DNA of 64,000 nucleotides from Anaerolineales bacterium (GTDB lineage: Bacteria; Chloroflexota; Anaerolineae; Anaerolineales; JABWBV01): NCBI GenBank assembly GCA_020634875.1, contig JACKAX010000016.1:4438-68437 (forward strand), in the 5' to 3' direction. Below the pieces are notes generated by a model. The model saw only the letters and a program-made list of their open reading frames with translations. It had not been told where the DNA came from and ran no database searches. How positions within the stretch are numbered: the stretch's first letter is position 1; each line of letters starts with the position of its first letter. Position numbers and translations under genes: made by a program. This document shows, in pieces, positions 16,937 to 24,984 of the stretch.

Positions 16937-17863
16937 ATGTCCACCCTAACCCCTCTGCAAAATGCTATTCTCCAAACACTCACCTATTCAGACCTCTTTG
17001 ACTACCCCCTTACTGCCTCCGAAATTCACCGATATCTGATCGGGGTTCACGTTAATTTCGAGATCATTCAACAAACGCTCGCGACTGATCTTCTCGCGGC
17101 AAAATGGTTTGCTCAAACCGGGGAATACTACACGCTTCCAGGGCGCGAAGGGTTAGCTGAAACTCGCGCCCGGCGTGCCGCCTACTCAGCTAATCTCTGG
17201 CCCCGCGCATTGCAATATGGACGTCAATTAGCAGGCTTTCCCTTTGTGCGAATGGTCGCACTTACCGGGACTCTGGCGGTCAACAATGTCGAACAAAATG
17301 CCGATGTAGATTACCTGGTTATTACCGAACCAGGCCGGTTGTGGTTGTGCCGGGCGTTTGTCATTGGACTTGTGCGGGTGGCTGCCCGATCTGGCATTAT
17401 CCTGTGCCCCAATTTTTTTCTCGCCGAAAACGCACTCGCTCTTCCCGATCACACGCTGTACATTGCCAGGGAAATCACCCAAATGATTCCGCTTTCTGGA
17501 CGTAAACTGTACGACCAACTCCGAGCCGCGAATCCTTGGGTAGCCGATTTTCTTCCCAACGCAGATGGCCCGCCCCCCGCAAATCTGCCTGCGTTCCCTA
17601 AACGTACGTTTCCGCAAATCCTGACGGAGGCCGTTTTCCGTTCTCCGCTCGGAACGCCTGTCGAACGATGGGAAATGAACCGTAAAATCCGCAAGTTTAC
17701 CTCCCAAGCACCCTCCCACGCTGAAATCCGTTTTTCCCCAGATCGGTGCCAGGGGCATTTTGACGGGTACGGGAAACGGACGATGGAAGCGTTCCAAGGG
17801 AGGCTGGAATTTTCAAATGGCGATGAGTGTTCCACCGCGGTGGGAATTCGTGGAAATTCATAG
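16937..17863 (+). CDS. Winged-helix / nucleotidyltransferase-like protein
   Basis: This is a 308-residue protein. The N-terminal 60 residues (LTYSDLFDYPLTASEIHRYL) look like a winged helix. The segment at about 110-135, VALTGTLAVNNVEQNADVDY, fits the G-[ST]-x(9-13)-D-x-D pattern of polymerase-beta-like nucleotidyltransferases, with DVD as likely metal-binding residues. A conserved-looking EIRFSPDRCQGHFDG lies near the C-terminus. The function is not established. Position in the polysaccharide locus suggests transfer of a nucleotide to a small molecule or protein in that pathway, which is inference. The codon pattern is continuous, with no sign of truncation. Confidence 0.6.
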   Translation: MSTLTPLQNAILQTLTYSDLFDYPLTASEIHRYLIGVHVNFEIIQQTLATDLLAAKWFAQTGEYYTLPGREGLAETRARRAAYSANLWPRALQYGRQLAGFPFVRMVALTGTLAVNNVEQNADVDYLVITEPGRLWLCRAFVIGLVRVAARSGIILCPNFFLAENALALPDHTLYIAREITQMIPLSGRKLYDQLRAANPWVADFLPNADGPPPANLPAFPKRTFPQILTEAVFRSPLGTPVERWEMNRKIRKFTSQAPSHAEIRFSPDRCQGHFDGYGKRTMEAFQGRLEFSNGDECSTAVGIRGNS

Positions 17864-17959
17864 GAATGAGGCCAGGGGGTTTTCAGCAAAATGCCTTGAA
17901 TTTCTCTAATTCCCCACCAGCCCGCAGAACGATCCATTTTCAATCAAACAAGGAGTTCC

Positions 17960-19564
17960 ATGCCCAAACTTCTTTTCGGACAATCTTATTTTCTCCGTTT
18001 TGACCCAAAATTGTGGGAAGGAATGCAACCCTACCCACCCCTTGGCACCTTGTATGCAGCGAGTTATTTGCGCGAACAGGGGTACGAGGTCGCGTTGTTT
18101 GACGCGATGTTAGCAGAATCGGAAGCAGACTGGGCCGTTGCTCTCGAACGCGAAAAGCCTGATTTTGCGATTCTGTATGAGGACAATTTCAATTACCTCT
18201 CAAAAATGTGCCTCTCCCGAATGCGCGAGGCCGCGTTCACAATGACAAAAATGGCCAAAGATCATGGGCTTACCATTATCATTTGTGGCTCCGATGCAAC
18301 CGACCACTACCCTAATTACCTCGAAAAAGGCGCGGATTTCATCTTGCTCGGAGAAGGAGAAGCAACCCTGGCTGAACTGCTTGCCTGTTTAACAGGGAGG
18401 TCGGAAACCCGGCTAGAGGAAATTTTGGGATTGGCGTTTCGGGAAGGAAAAGAAGAAGAGACGGAGAATTCACTTTTGTGCGCTTCCTCCCTTGCGCCTA
18501 CCACGCCGGACACCCCCGTTCATTTTCACACAACCCCGCGTCGTGCGGACTTACGCGATCTCGACGCATTGCCGTTCCCGGCATGGGATTTGATAGATGT
18601 GGAAAAATACCGAAGCATCTGGCTAACCCGGCATGGATATTATTCTATGAATATGGTGACCACCCGGGGGTGCCCGTTTCACTGCAACTGGTGTGCCAAA
18701 CCTATTTGGGGGCAACGTTACCACTCGCGCAGTCCCGAAAATGTGGTGGCGGAGATGAAATGGCTAAAGGAGACTTACCACCCCGATCATATTTGGTTTG
18801 CAGATGATATTTTAGGGCTGAAACCTGGCTGGTTAGTGCGGTTTGCCGAAACGGTGGATCGGAAAAAGGCGCGGATCCCGTTTAAAGGATTAAGTCGGGT
18901 GGATTTACTGCTTCGTGAAGGAGAGGTGGATGCGCTGCACCGTGCGGGGGCGGACATCATTTGGGTAGGGGCAGAGTCCGGGGCGCAGAAAATTCTCACA
19001 GCGATGGAGAAAGGGACTAAAGTGGAGCAAATATATGAAGCTGCGCGTCGAATGCACGCTGCGGGGGTCAAGATTGCGTTCTTTTTGCAATTTGGTTATC
19101 CCGGTGAGACACGAGCGGATATTGAAAAGACGCTCCAAATGGTGCGTGACTTGATGCCTGATGACATCGGAATGTCGGTTAGTTATCCTCTCCCTGGGAC
19201 CAAGTTTTATGACCGGGTGCAGGATCAATTGGGTGATAAACAAAATTGGGTCGATTCAGCAGATTTGGAAATGATGTACCAAGGCCCCTTTACCACAGAA
19301 TTTTACCGACATTTGCATACCACGCTACATAAGGAATACCGGGCACGGAAGACCTGGAGGGTGCTTAAGCGATTGGTGCGGCACCCCGAGGAATTCCGTC
19401 CTGCACACGTTCGGCAAGCAGCGGCGATGGTTTTTCACTCAATCACATTGCCCCTGGCGCGTCAGAAGTTGAAAACCTTGGAGCAGGTACCCCATAAAGG
19501 AATGGAATTACCTAAAGGCGGAATGACCCTTGAAGAGTCAGCAATTCCAACCAAACAAGATTAA
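17960..19564 (+). CDS. B12-binding-domain radical SAM protein
   Basis: This 534-residue enzyme combines an N-terminal cobalamin-binding-like Rossmann domain (about 1-150; YPPLGTLYAASYLREQGYEV, LLGEGE) with a radical SAM barrel. The [4Fe-4S]/SAM ligands are CPFHCNWC (Cys238, Cys242, Cys245). Later barrel motifs include WVGAESGAQKIL and FFLQFGYPGETRADI. Related class B enzymes carry out methylations and rearrangements, including in lipid and polysaccharide-associated loci; the substrate is unknown here. AAGGAG precedes the ATG. The stop overlaps by 4 nt with the converging PAS gene. Confidence 0.9.
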   Translation: MPKLLFGQSYFLRFDPKLWEGMQPYPPLGTLYAASYLREQGYEVALFDAMLAESEADWAVALEREKPDFAILYEDNFNYLSKMCLSRMREAAFTMTKMAKDHGLTIIICGSDATDHYPNYLEKGADFILLGEGEATLAELLACLTGRSETRLEEILGLAFREGKEEETENSLLCASSLAPTTPDTPVHFHTTPRRADLRDLDALPFPAWDLIDVEKYRSIWLTRHGYYSMNMVTTRGCPFHCNWCAKPIWGQRYHSRSPENVVAEMKWLKETYHPDHIWFADDILGLKPGWLVRFAETVDRKKARIPFKGLSRVDLLLREGEVDALHRAGADIIWVGAESGAQKILTAMEKGTKVEQIYEAARRMHAAGVKIAFFLQFGYPGETRADIEKTLQMVRDLMPDDIGMSVSYPLPGTKFYDRVQDQLGDKQNWVDSADLEMMYQGPFTTEFYRHLHTTLHKEYRARKTWRVLKRLVRHPEEFRPAHVRQAAAMVFHSITLPLARQKLKTLEQVPHKGMELPKGGMTLEESAIPTKQD

Positions 19565-20037
19565 ATTCCCAGGAGTTCGCGTTCCATCTGCTTGTACTTG
19601 GTGAGATCAATAATTGCAGCGATTGACCCATCTATTTTTCCATCCCGCCATCGCGGCGTACCAGTAATCAATACGTTTATCAAAGTACCATCCGCGCGGA
19701 CTAAGCGAGTTTCATAGGTTGTCGTAAGGCCTAATTTTCGTTCTGCATTTGCCCGCATCAAGGCTTCAAAATCTTGGGGATGGGTAATATCCTTGGGCGA
19801 TTTCTTCAATAATTCTTCCAATCCATAACCAGTCAACTGTGCATAGGTAGAGTTGATGAAAACAAAATTGGAATCTTTATCAATAACGGTTAAACCTTGA
19901 CCCATCGTGTTCATTTCGGATAGGACAAGATCCCGCTCGGCCTGGAGAGTAATCGCGGATTGCCCCAGGTTCGTGATATCTTCCAAAAAAGGGGTAAAAC
20001 AATGGACAATTCCGTGTTCGGTGACTACTGATTGCAT
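19561..20037 (-). CDS. Single PAS-domain protein
   Basis: This 158-residue protein contains a short N-terminal helix region, one PAS fold (QGLTVIDKDSNFVFINSTYAQLTGYGLEELL) and a PAC-like end (RADGTLINVLITGTPRWRDGKIDGSIAAIIDLTKYKQME). No kinase, GGDEF, HTH or other output domain follows. It may act in trans as a sensor or be the remains of a longer sensor protein. AGGA precedes the ATG at 20037. The adjacent radical SAM gene converges with it, so they are not an operon. Confidence 0.85.
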   Translation of the reverse strand: MQSVVTEHGIVHCFTPFLEDITNLGQSAITLQAERDLVLSEMNTMGQGLTVIDKDSNFVFINSTYAQLTGYGLEELLKKSPKDITHPQDFEALMRANAERKLGLTTTYETRLVRADGTLINVLITGTPRWRDGKIDGSIAAIIDLTKYKQMERELLGI

Positions 20038-20129
20038 GGTTACACATCCTAAAAATACTAAAATTCTAGCGACAGTAGAAGAGAGTGAACTGATAGAGGA
20101 GTTGATTTAATGTTTCGGAAAATAGATCC

Positions 20130-20240
20130 GGCTCTTCCGTTTTCGGGGGGAAATCATCCGAATTTTGAAGGTGTGGGCGGGGTGTACACCCCGCCCACAC
20201 CTTCAAAATTCGGGCTAATCCCGTTAATTACGGGAGCCCC
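20130..20240. repeat. Palindromic dispersed repeat, copy 2 (perfect 56-bp palindrome inside)
   Basis: This copy is inverted relative to the one at 171-274. Reading its reverse complement, it runs CCCGTAATTAACGGG, GATTAGC, long palindrome, GATTTCCC, ACGGAAGAGCC. The core at 20158-20213 is a perfect palindrome with 28-bp arms and GTAC at the centre. It lies in a 458-bp gap between the PAS and TetR genes. The rest of that gap is AT-rich with no other gene visible, apart from the promoter and operator described below. The fold could be an RNA hairpin or DNA cruciform. Confidence 0.85.
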
Positions 20241-20442
20241 ATAGATCTGTAAAAAAACCAAAGCTGACAAATGAACGGCAATATCTATATAAATCATCAT
20301 TTTTTTTATCCAAAATTGCTCTGACTATTAACAACGTTATTTCGCAGAAAAAGTAATAAATTGAGGGAATTTTTTAATAAAAACAGGGGTTTCGGTGGGA
20401 ACGCCTACACGGGGAAAAGTTCCAAGAAAACATGGGTAACCC

Positions 20443-20470
20443 TTGACACAACACCAAACAATATTATAAT
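20443..20470 (+). promoter_or_regulatory. Promoter of the tetR-family gene
   Basis: TTGACA (20443-20448), a 16-bp spacer and a consensus TATAAT (20465-20470). Transcription would start at about 20477, inside the dyad at 20472-20486, so a repressor bound there would block initiation. Confidence 0.75.
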
Positions 20471-20471
20471 T

Positions 20472-20486
20472 CCGAACATTGTACGG
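20472..20486 (+). promoter_or_regulatory. Probable TetR operator 1 (autoregulation)
   Basis: CCGAACATTGTACGG is an inverted repeat with a 3-bp centre, directly after the -10 box and upstream of the regulator's start codon. It matches CCGAACACCGTTCGG at 21124-21138 in all but three positions, and all differences except one are in the spacer. Confidence 0.6.
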
Positions 20487-20495
20487 ATTTTAGAC

Positions 20496-21107
20496 ATGGA
20501 CGAAGACCTTACCCCCCGCGAACGCCGCCACGAGCGAACGAAAGACGCCATCCTCAACGCCGCCCTGAATATGATTCGGGATGGGGGCGTTGACGCGATC
20601 TCCATGCGAAAAATCGCACAGGAGATTGATTATAGTGCCGCCGGATTATACGAATATTTTGGCAGCAAAGAAGAAATCATTGGAACCATTTGCCTGATGG
20701 CTGGGGATCGTCTGGAAAACTACATGAAAGCGGTAGACTCGACCCTGCCCCTCGACCAACGCCTCGTCGAACTGGGCATGGCCTACATTCGTTTCGCCGT
20801 ACAAAACCGGGAAGAGTTTTTGATGCTCTTCACCTACATCCCCGCACCGCAAGAAATGGATTTTGAAAATCCCCCCGAAATGGCCGGAGCATTTTCTGTA
20901 TTAATGCAGGCTGTTCAAGAAGCAATGGACACCGGCATCATGGAAAATACAACCATGGATACTTTCTCCGCTTCATACGCCGCCTGGGCAATTGTACATG
21001 GCATGGCAATGCTCCAGTTGACCGCTTTACAAACCATGCCCTTCGAGTTTGAAACGGTTAACCGCTGGGCTTTACAACACTTTATTGAAGGGTTCCGAGC
21101 CCCATAA
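20496..21107 (+). CDS. TetR/AcrR-family transcriptional regulator
   Basis: This 203-residue repressor starts MDEDLTPRERRHERTKDAIL. Its helix-turn-helix is DGGVDAISMRKIAQEIDYSAAGLYEYFGSKEEI (read as two halves, about residues 27-60), the TetR N-terminal DNA-binding signature. The C-terminal ligand domain ends in WAIVHGMAMLQ, the WHG-type motif of a TetR subfamily. A longer frame from 20361 would cover the promoter and operator and is rejected. A dyad overlaps its own promoter and a near-identical one precedes the following flavin-barrel gene, so it probably controls itself and that gene. The effector is unknown. Confidence 0.92.
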   Translation: MDEDLTPRERRHERTKDAILNAALNMIRDGGVDAISMRKIAQEIDYSAAGLYEYFGSKEEIIGTICLMAGDRLENYMKAVDSTLPLDQRLVELGMAYIRFAVQNREEFLMLFTYIPAPQEMDFENPPEMAGAFSVLMQAVQEAMDTGIMENTTMDTFSASYAAWAIVHGMAMLQLTALQTMPFEFETVNRWALQHFIEGFRAP

Positions 21108-21123
21108 ATTTTTTTAACCCGCT

Positions 21124-21138
21124 CCGAACACCGTTCGG
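21124..21138 (+). promoter_or_regulatory. Probable TetR operator 2
   Basis: CCGAACACCGTTCGG is a perfect 6-bp inverted repeat with a 3-bp centre. It lies just upstream of TATAAA (21141-21146) and about 30 bp before the ATG at 21170. It shares its half-site with the dyad in the tetR promoter. Confidence 0.6.
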
Positions 21139-21169
21139 TTTATAAAAATTGTTAGAAAAGGAAATCATT

Positions 21170-21649
21170 ATGACCACCCAAATCCCCGCTGAAACCGTCT
21201 GGCAAGCGATTGAAAAAAATATGTTTGCCGTTCTTGGTATGGTAACGCCCAAAGGTGAAGCGCGCACCGCGGGCATTGTCTACATCGTCCATGACCGCCA
21301 GCTTTACATCAGCACCCAAACCCAAGCCTGGAAAACCCGCCACATCGCCCAAAACCCCGCCGTTTCCCTAACCATCCCCATCCACAAAAGCATCCCCTTC
21401 ATGCCCTGGGTGCAAATCCCAGCCGCCACCATCACCTTCTCCGGGCAAGCCACCCTGCAAGACGCAGAAAAAGTTTCCACCGACATTCTACAAAAACTTT
21501 TCCGCGGCCTACAACTGGAATCGGATATCGTCAAAACTGCCTCCGTCATCACCGTCCGCCCCATCGGCGAATTCGTCACTTACGGCATCGGCGTCTCGCT
21601 CATGGACATGCGCTTCCCTGAAAAAGCACGCGGCCGCGCCCAAATCTAA
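21170..21649 (+). CDS. Pyridoxamine 5'-phosphate oxidase-family protein
   Basis: This 159-residue protein has the FMN split-barrel fold. MFAVLGMVTPKGEARTAGIVY and LYISTQTQAWKTRHIAQNPAVSLT match the flavin phosphate-binding strands of the PPOX family. The ATG at 21170 follows AAAGGA at a good distance; a TTG at 21149 is ignored. The dyad upstream suggests control by the TetR protein. It is followed after 14 nt by the multiheme cytochrome gene, so they may form an operon. Substrate and cofactor (FMN, F420 or heme) are open. Confidence 0.85.
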   Translation: MTTQIPAETVWQAIEKNMFAVLGMVTPKGEARTAGIVYIVHDRQLYISTQTQAWKTRHIAQNPAVSLTIPIHKSIPFMPWVQIPAATITFSGQATLQDAEKVSTDILQKLFRGLQLESDIVKTASVITVRPIGEFVTYGIGVSLMDMRFPEKARGRAQI

Positions 21650-21663
21650 TTTTGGAGAATTTC

Positions 21664-23727
21664 ATGCAAATCTTCTGGACCTGGCTCACCGCCTCTCGTA
21701 AACGCCTCTTCTTCGTCACCCTGCTGACCCTCCTCATCCTCGACGCCGGACGCTCCCTCTACGCCCGCGTCGGGTACGCGGCCCCTGCCGAACCCTGGCA
21801 GGACGCCCCCTACCAAAGTATCGCCTGGCCTCCCGGCAGTGACGCCCTCCCCACTACCACCACCCTCGGCGCGCAACTATACGCCGAACGCTGCGCTCTG
21901 TGTCACGGCCCTGATGGTAAAGGCGATGGCCCCGCTGCCCCCTCTATGATTCCCCGCCCGCGCGACTTCGTCCTCGGCCAGTACAAATACAAAACCACCC
22001 CCGCGGATCAGCCCCCCTCCGACGAAGACCTCGCCCGCGTCATCCGCGACGGCCTCCACGCCAGCGGGATGCCCTACTTCAGCGACATTCTCACGGAAGA
22101 TGAAATCACATCCCTGGTCGCGCACCTCAAGACCCTCTCCCCGGTCTTTAACGGCGCAACCCCCACCCTCATCGAAATCCCCGCCCAACCCGCTGCCGAT
22201 CCCGAAAGCCTCGCCCGCGGCGCAACCCTCTTCCAACAAAACTGCATCGCCTGTCACGGCGTCGCGGGACAAGGTAGCGTTCCCCTCACCGACCAAAAAG
22301 GCTACCCCGTCATCTCCCGCGACCTCACCGCCCCCTGGACTTTCCGCGGTGGCTCCACGCCCGAAGACCTCTACCGCCGAATCGCCACCGGCCTCGCCCC
22401 TGGCCCCATGCCCTCCTTCGCCGAAACCCTCACCGAGGCCGAACGCTGGGAAATCGTGAACTACGTTCTCTCCCTCGCCCGACCCGCCCCGTGGGAGACC
22501 GGCGGAGCCCTGATCGGTCCTGGCCAATCTGACAGTCTCCAAACCCGCGGTGAATACCTCACCCACCTTGAATTATGTGGTCTCTGTCACACACAAGTCA
22601 ACGCAGGTATGATTTATTCCGCCGATGAATACTACCTCGCGGGTGGGATGGCCGTCCCAGTCTACCCGCAAGGCACCTTCATCAGCCGCAACCTTACCTC
22701 TGATAAAGCAACTGGTCTCGGCAACTGGACGGTCGAAGAAGTCGCCGCGGCCATACGCGACGGCAAAGGTAAAGACCGTTACCTGAACTTCTGGGGCATG
22801 CCCTGGATGTTCCTCCACTCCTTCGAGCAAGATGACGCCCTTGCCCTCGCCACCTACCTCAAAACCCTCCCCCCCGTCACCAATCGCATCCCTGCCCCGC
22901 TAAAATACGGCTTTCTCGAAACGGTGATCCAGAAAACCCGCTACTCCACCGGGGTGCCTCCGCTCGGCAATCCAGAAGCATTGGTGTACAAAATGGGCAA
23001 CTACGGCGAAACCAATCCGGGTCTGCTCCCCCGCGTTTGGCCACAATCCGTCCTGATCTGGCTCCAATACCTGACCCTCGCGGGCGGGCTGATCGCGTAC
23101 GTTTTCACCCTCTCCGCCGACCAGCGCCGTCCGCGCGGGGTGCGCGGCTGGCTGGGGTTGATCGCCACCCTCGCGGGGTTGGGCACACTCGCCTTCATCA
23201 TCTGGGTAATGTACAGCACCCCTGTCCTCCCATTTGTTCCTGCGGAAATCATCAATCAAGCTGTCGTCTCTGGACAGCACCAACCCGACTTAACCGGGAA
23301 AACGCCCGAAGAAACCTCCCTGATCGAGCGGGGAAAATATCTATACACCGTCACTTCCTGCCTGTTTTGTCACGGCAACCAGGGCGAGGGGGGCGCGAAA
23401 GTCAATCAGGCTTCGTTTGGCACGCTGTGGGTGCGGAATATCAGTTCGGACTCGGAATTCGGCATCGGGGCGTGGACGGATGCGGAAGTGGCGCGGGCGA
23501 TTCGGAGCGGGGTATCCCGCGATGGGTCAGCCCTTCACTGGCAGGGCATGGTGTGGGATCACTTGTCCAACCTAGATGAAGAAGACCTGCTTGCTATCAT
23601 CGCCTATCTTCGTACCCTGCCCGCAGTCGCCAGGGACATCCCCGATCCTGTACCCCCCTCGGCGAATGACTGTGCAGAATATACATTTTTTACGATTCCA
23701 TCATTCACGCCAGGGTGTGAACCATAA
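21664..23727 (+). CDS. Membrane-anchored tetraheme cytochrome c
   Basis: This is a 687-residue protein with four CxxCH heme-binding motifs: CALCH (77-81), CIACH (194-198), CGLCH (305-309) and CLFCH (566-570). An N-terminal hydrophobic segment (about 14-29) directs export, and two further helices (about 463-483 and 497-517) separate three cytochrome domains from the last. Each heme is in a mono-heme cytochrome c-type domain, with distal-methionine candidates such as GMPYF, GPMPSF and GMPWMF. It likely carries electrons at the outer membrane face. GGAG at 21654-21657 sets the ATG at 21664. No oxidase or reductase gene is adjacent. Confidence 0.9.
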   Translation: MQIFWTWLTASRKRLFFVTLLTLLILDAGRSLYARVGYAAPAEPWQDAPYQSIAWPPGSDALPTTTTLGAQLYAERCALCHGPDGKGDGPAAPSMIPRPRDFVLGQYKYKTTPADQPPSDEDLARVIRDGLHASGMPYFSDILTEDEITSLVAHLKTLSPVFNGATPTLIEIPAQPAADPESLARGATLFQQNCIACHGVAGQGSVPLTDQKGYPVISRDLTAPWTFRGGSTPEDLYRRIATGLAPGPMPSFAETLTEAERWEIVNYVLSLARPAPWETGGALIGPGQSDSLQTRGEYLTHLELCGLCHTQVNAGMIYSADEYYLAGGMAVPVYPQGTFISRNLTSDKATGLGNWTVEEVAAAIRDGKGKDRYLNFWGMPWMFLHSFEQDDALALATYLKTLPPVTNRIPAPLKYGFLETVIQKTRYSTGVPPLGNPEALVYKMGNYGETNPGLLPRVWPQSVLIWLQYLTLAGGLIAYVFTLSADQRRPRGVRGWLGLIATLAGLGTLAFIIWVMYSTPVLPFVPAEIINQAVVSGQHQPDLTGKTPEETSLIERGKYLYTVTSCLFCHGNQGEGGAKVNQASFGTLWVRNISSDSEFGIGAWTDAEVARAIRSGVSRDGSALHWQGMVWDHLSNLDEEDLLAIIAYLRTLPAVARDIPDPVPPSANDCAEYTFFTIPSFTPGCEP

Positions 23728-23749
23728 ACACAAAACACATACGGACTTT

Positions 23750-23795
23750 CCAAACAAAAACGGGCTTGATGCATATCAAGCCCGTTTTTGTTTGG
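23750..23795. terminator. Bidirectional intrinsic terminator
   Basis: Perfect 21-bp arms with the 4-nt loop GCAT. CCAAACAAAAACGGGC on the left and its complement on the right supply A and T tracts for both strands. It lies between the converging cytochrome and DUF5667 genes. Confidence 0.9.
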
Positions 23796-23805
23796 TGGGT
23801 CAAGG

Positions 23806-24984
23806 CTATTTATCTTTGCCGTTATCGTTTTTGTTATCATTGCCATTCCCATTATTTCCTGAGTTACCATTGTTCCCATTATCATTGCCATTATTGTCGT
23901 TCCCATTCCCGTTGTTTCCTGAGTTACCATTGTTCCCGTTATTTCCACTATTCCCATTTGAATTGCCATTATTACCACCGGTGTTCCCGCTGGAATTGCC
24001 ATTACTATTTCCATTATCATTGCCATTCCCATTATTTCCTGAATTGCCATTAGAACTAGAACTTGGGGTGGCATTCCCTGTATTACCAGCATTCCCAGAA
24101 TTTCCGGGATTTGCTGCTGGGGTAGGGGTGCTCGTTGAGGCAGGGTCTTGGGGATTTTCCGTCTGTTCACCGGAGTCACCAGCAGGGATGTTTATATTTA
24201 CCGCGGGGGCATGATCTGTAGAAGCAGGAACATTTGCAGTAGTGCTTCCACTCAATTCAATAGCAACGGTTAATGCTTGTTGAAGGGATGGTTGGACATC
24301 ACCAGGCATAGACGCTACCAAACTAGATAAGGCATCCAGATTTTCTGTGGCTTTTTCTTCCACCATCATAGACATTTGTTCCCCTAGTGCCGGGTTGTTG
24401 TGCTTGAGTACATCAAGACTATAAAAAGCGAACCGTGTATGCTGCTCAAAACCTTTCACCGCCGTAGGAATATCATCGTATCGTTGAAGGGTGGTTAATT
24501 GACTTGCTTCATCGAGGCGGACCTGGGCAAAAGCCAGATGTAAAATCACATCTTCAGCATCATCTCCTAATTGAATTTGCACATCTTCTACGAAAGTCTT
24601 AACCCCATACAAAGTATCACCTGGTAATGACGTAGTAGCTGCATAGGCTACTTGTCTCCCCCCGAAAAGGACAACAACCACCAAAATTAATAAGACAGCG
24701 ATGGCTGGGGCTTTAAGGAATACGCCCAACGCCGGGAAAGCGTGAATTCCGGCCCCAGCGCGCTTTTGGGAAACATGTTTCAAAATCCGCGCACGGCTTT
24801 CTTTCCGAAAACGCTCATCTGGGGATACATAGGGAAGATATGTTAACTGAACAGCTACATCTAATAAGCCAGGGAGCAATGAATGAAATTCGGGATAACG
24901 ATTCTTGCAATCCCTAAGATTAGCATCCCCATTATTGAGAGCGTTTAAGCATTTTGATAGCGCAACTGGGAGTGGTTCACCCAT
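23806..24984 (-). CDS. DUF5667-domain membrane protein with Asn/Gly-rich tail
   Basis: This 392-residue protein is coupled to a sigma factor gene. An N-terminal cytoplasmic part (about 1-85) is followed by one transmembrane helix (AIAVLLILVVVVLFGG). The DUF5667-type segment TTSLPGDTLYGVKTFVEDVQ and a helical region come next, outside the membrane. The last 105 or so residues are almost only Asn, Gly, Ser and Asp (NGNSGNNGNGND-type). The arrangement suggests an anti-sigma factor or envelope sensor with a flexible tail. The ATG at 24984 is preferred because AAGG lies about 9 nt before it. It overlaps the sigma gene by 8 nt. Confidence 0.8.
   Translation of the reverse strand: MGEPLPVALSKCLNALNNGDANLRDCKNRYPEFHSLLPGLLDVAVQLTYLPYVSPDERFRKESRARILKHVSQKRAGAGIHAFPALGVFLKAPAIAVLLILVVVVLFGGRQVAYAATTSLPGDTLYGVKTFVEDVQIQLGDDAEDVILHLAFAQVRLDEASQLTTLQRYDDIPTAVKGFEQHTRFAFYSLDVLKHNNPALGEQMSMMVEEKATENLDALSSLVASMPGDVQPSLQQALTVAIELSGSTTANVPASTDHAPAVNINIPAGDSGEQTENPQDPASTSTPTPAANPGNSGNAGNTGNATPSSSSNGNSGNNGNGNDNGNSNGNSSGNTGGNNGNSNGNSGNNGNNGNSGNNGNGNDNNGNDNGNNGNSGNNGNGNDNKNDNGKDK
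23818..24060. repeat. Degenerate short repeats encoding an Asn/Gly-rich tail
   Basis: About 240 bp of imperfect repeats built from AAT/AAC and GGN codons (on the minus strand), with units such as CATTCCCATTATTTCCTGA recurring on the plus strand. It is coding, inside the DUF5667 gene. Slippage-prone length variation is expected. Confidence 0.85.

Noticed and set aside
23818..24060. Possible CRISPR-like or satellite array
   Set aside because: The units are short, unevenly spaced and in frame with the DUF5667 gene, where they encode an Asn/Gly tail. There are no spacers.
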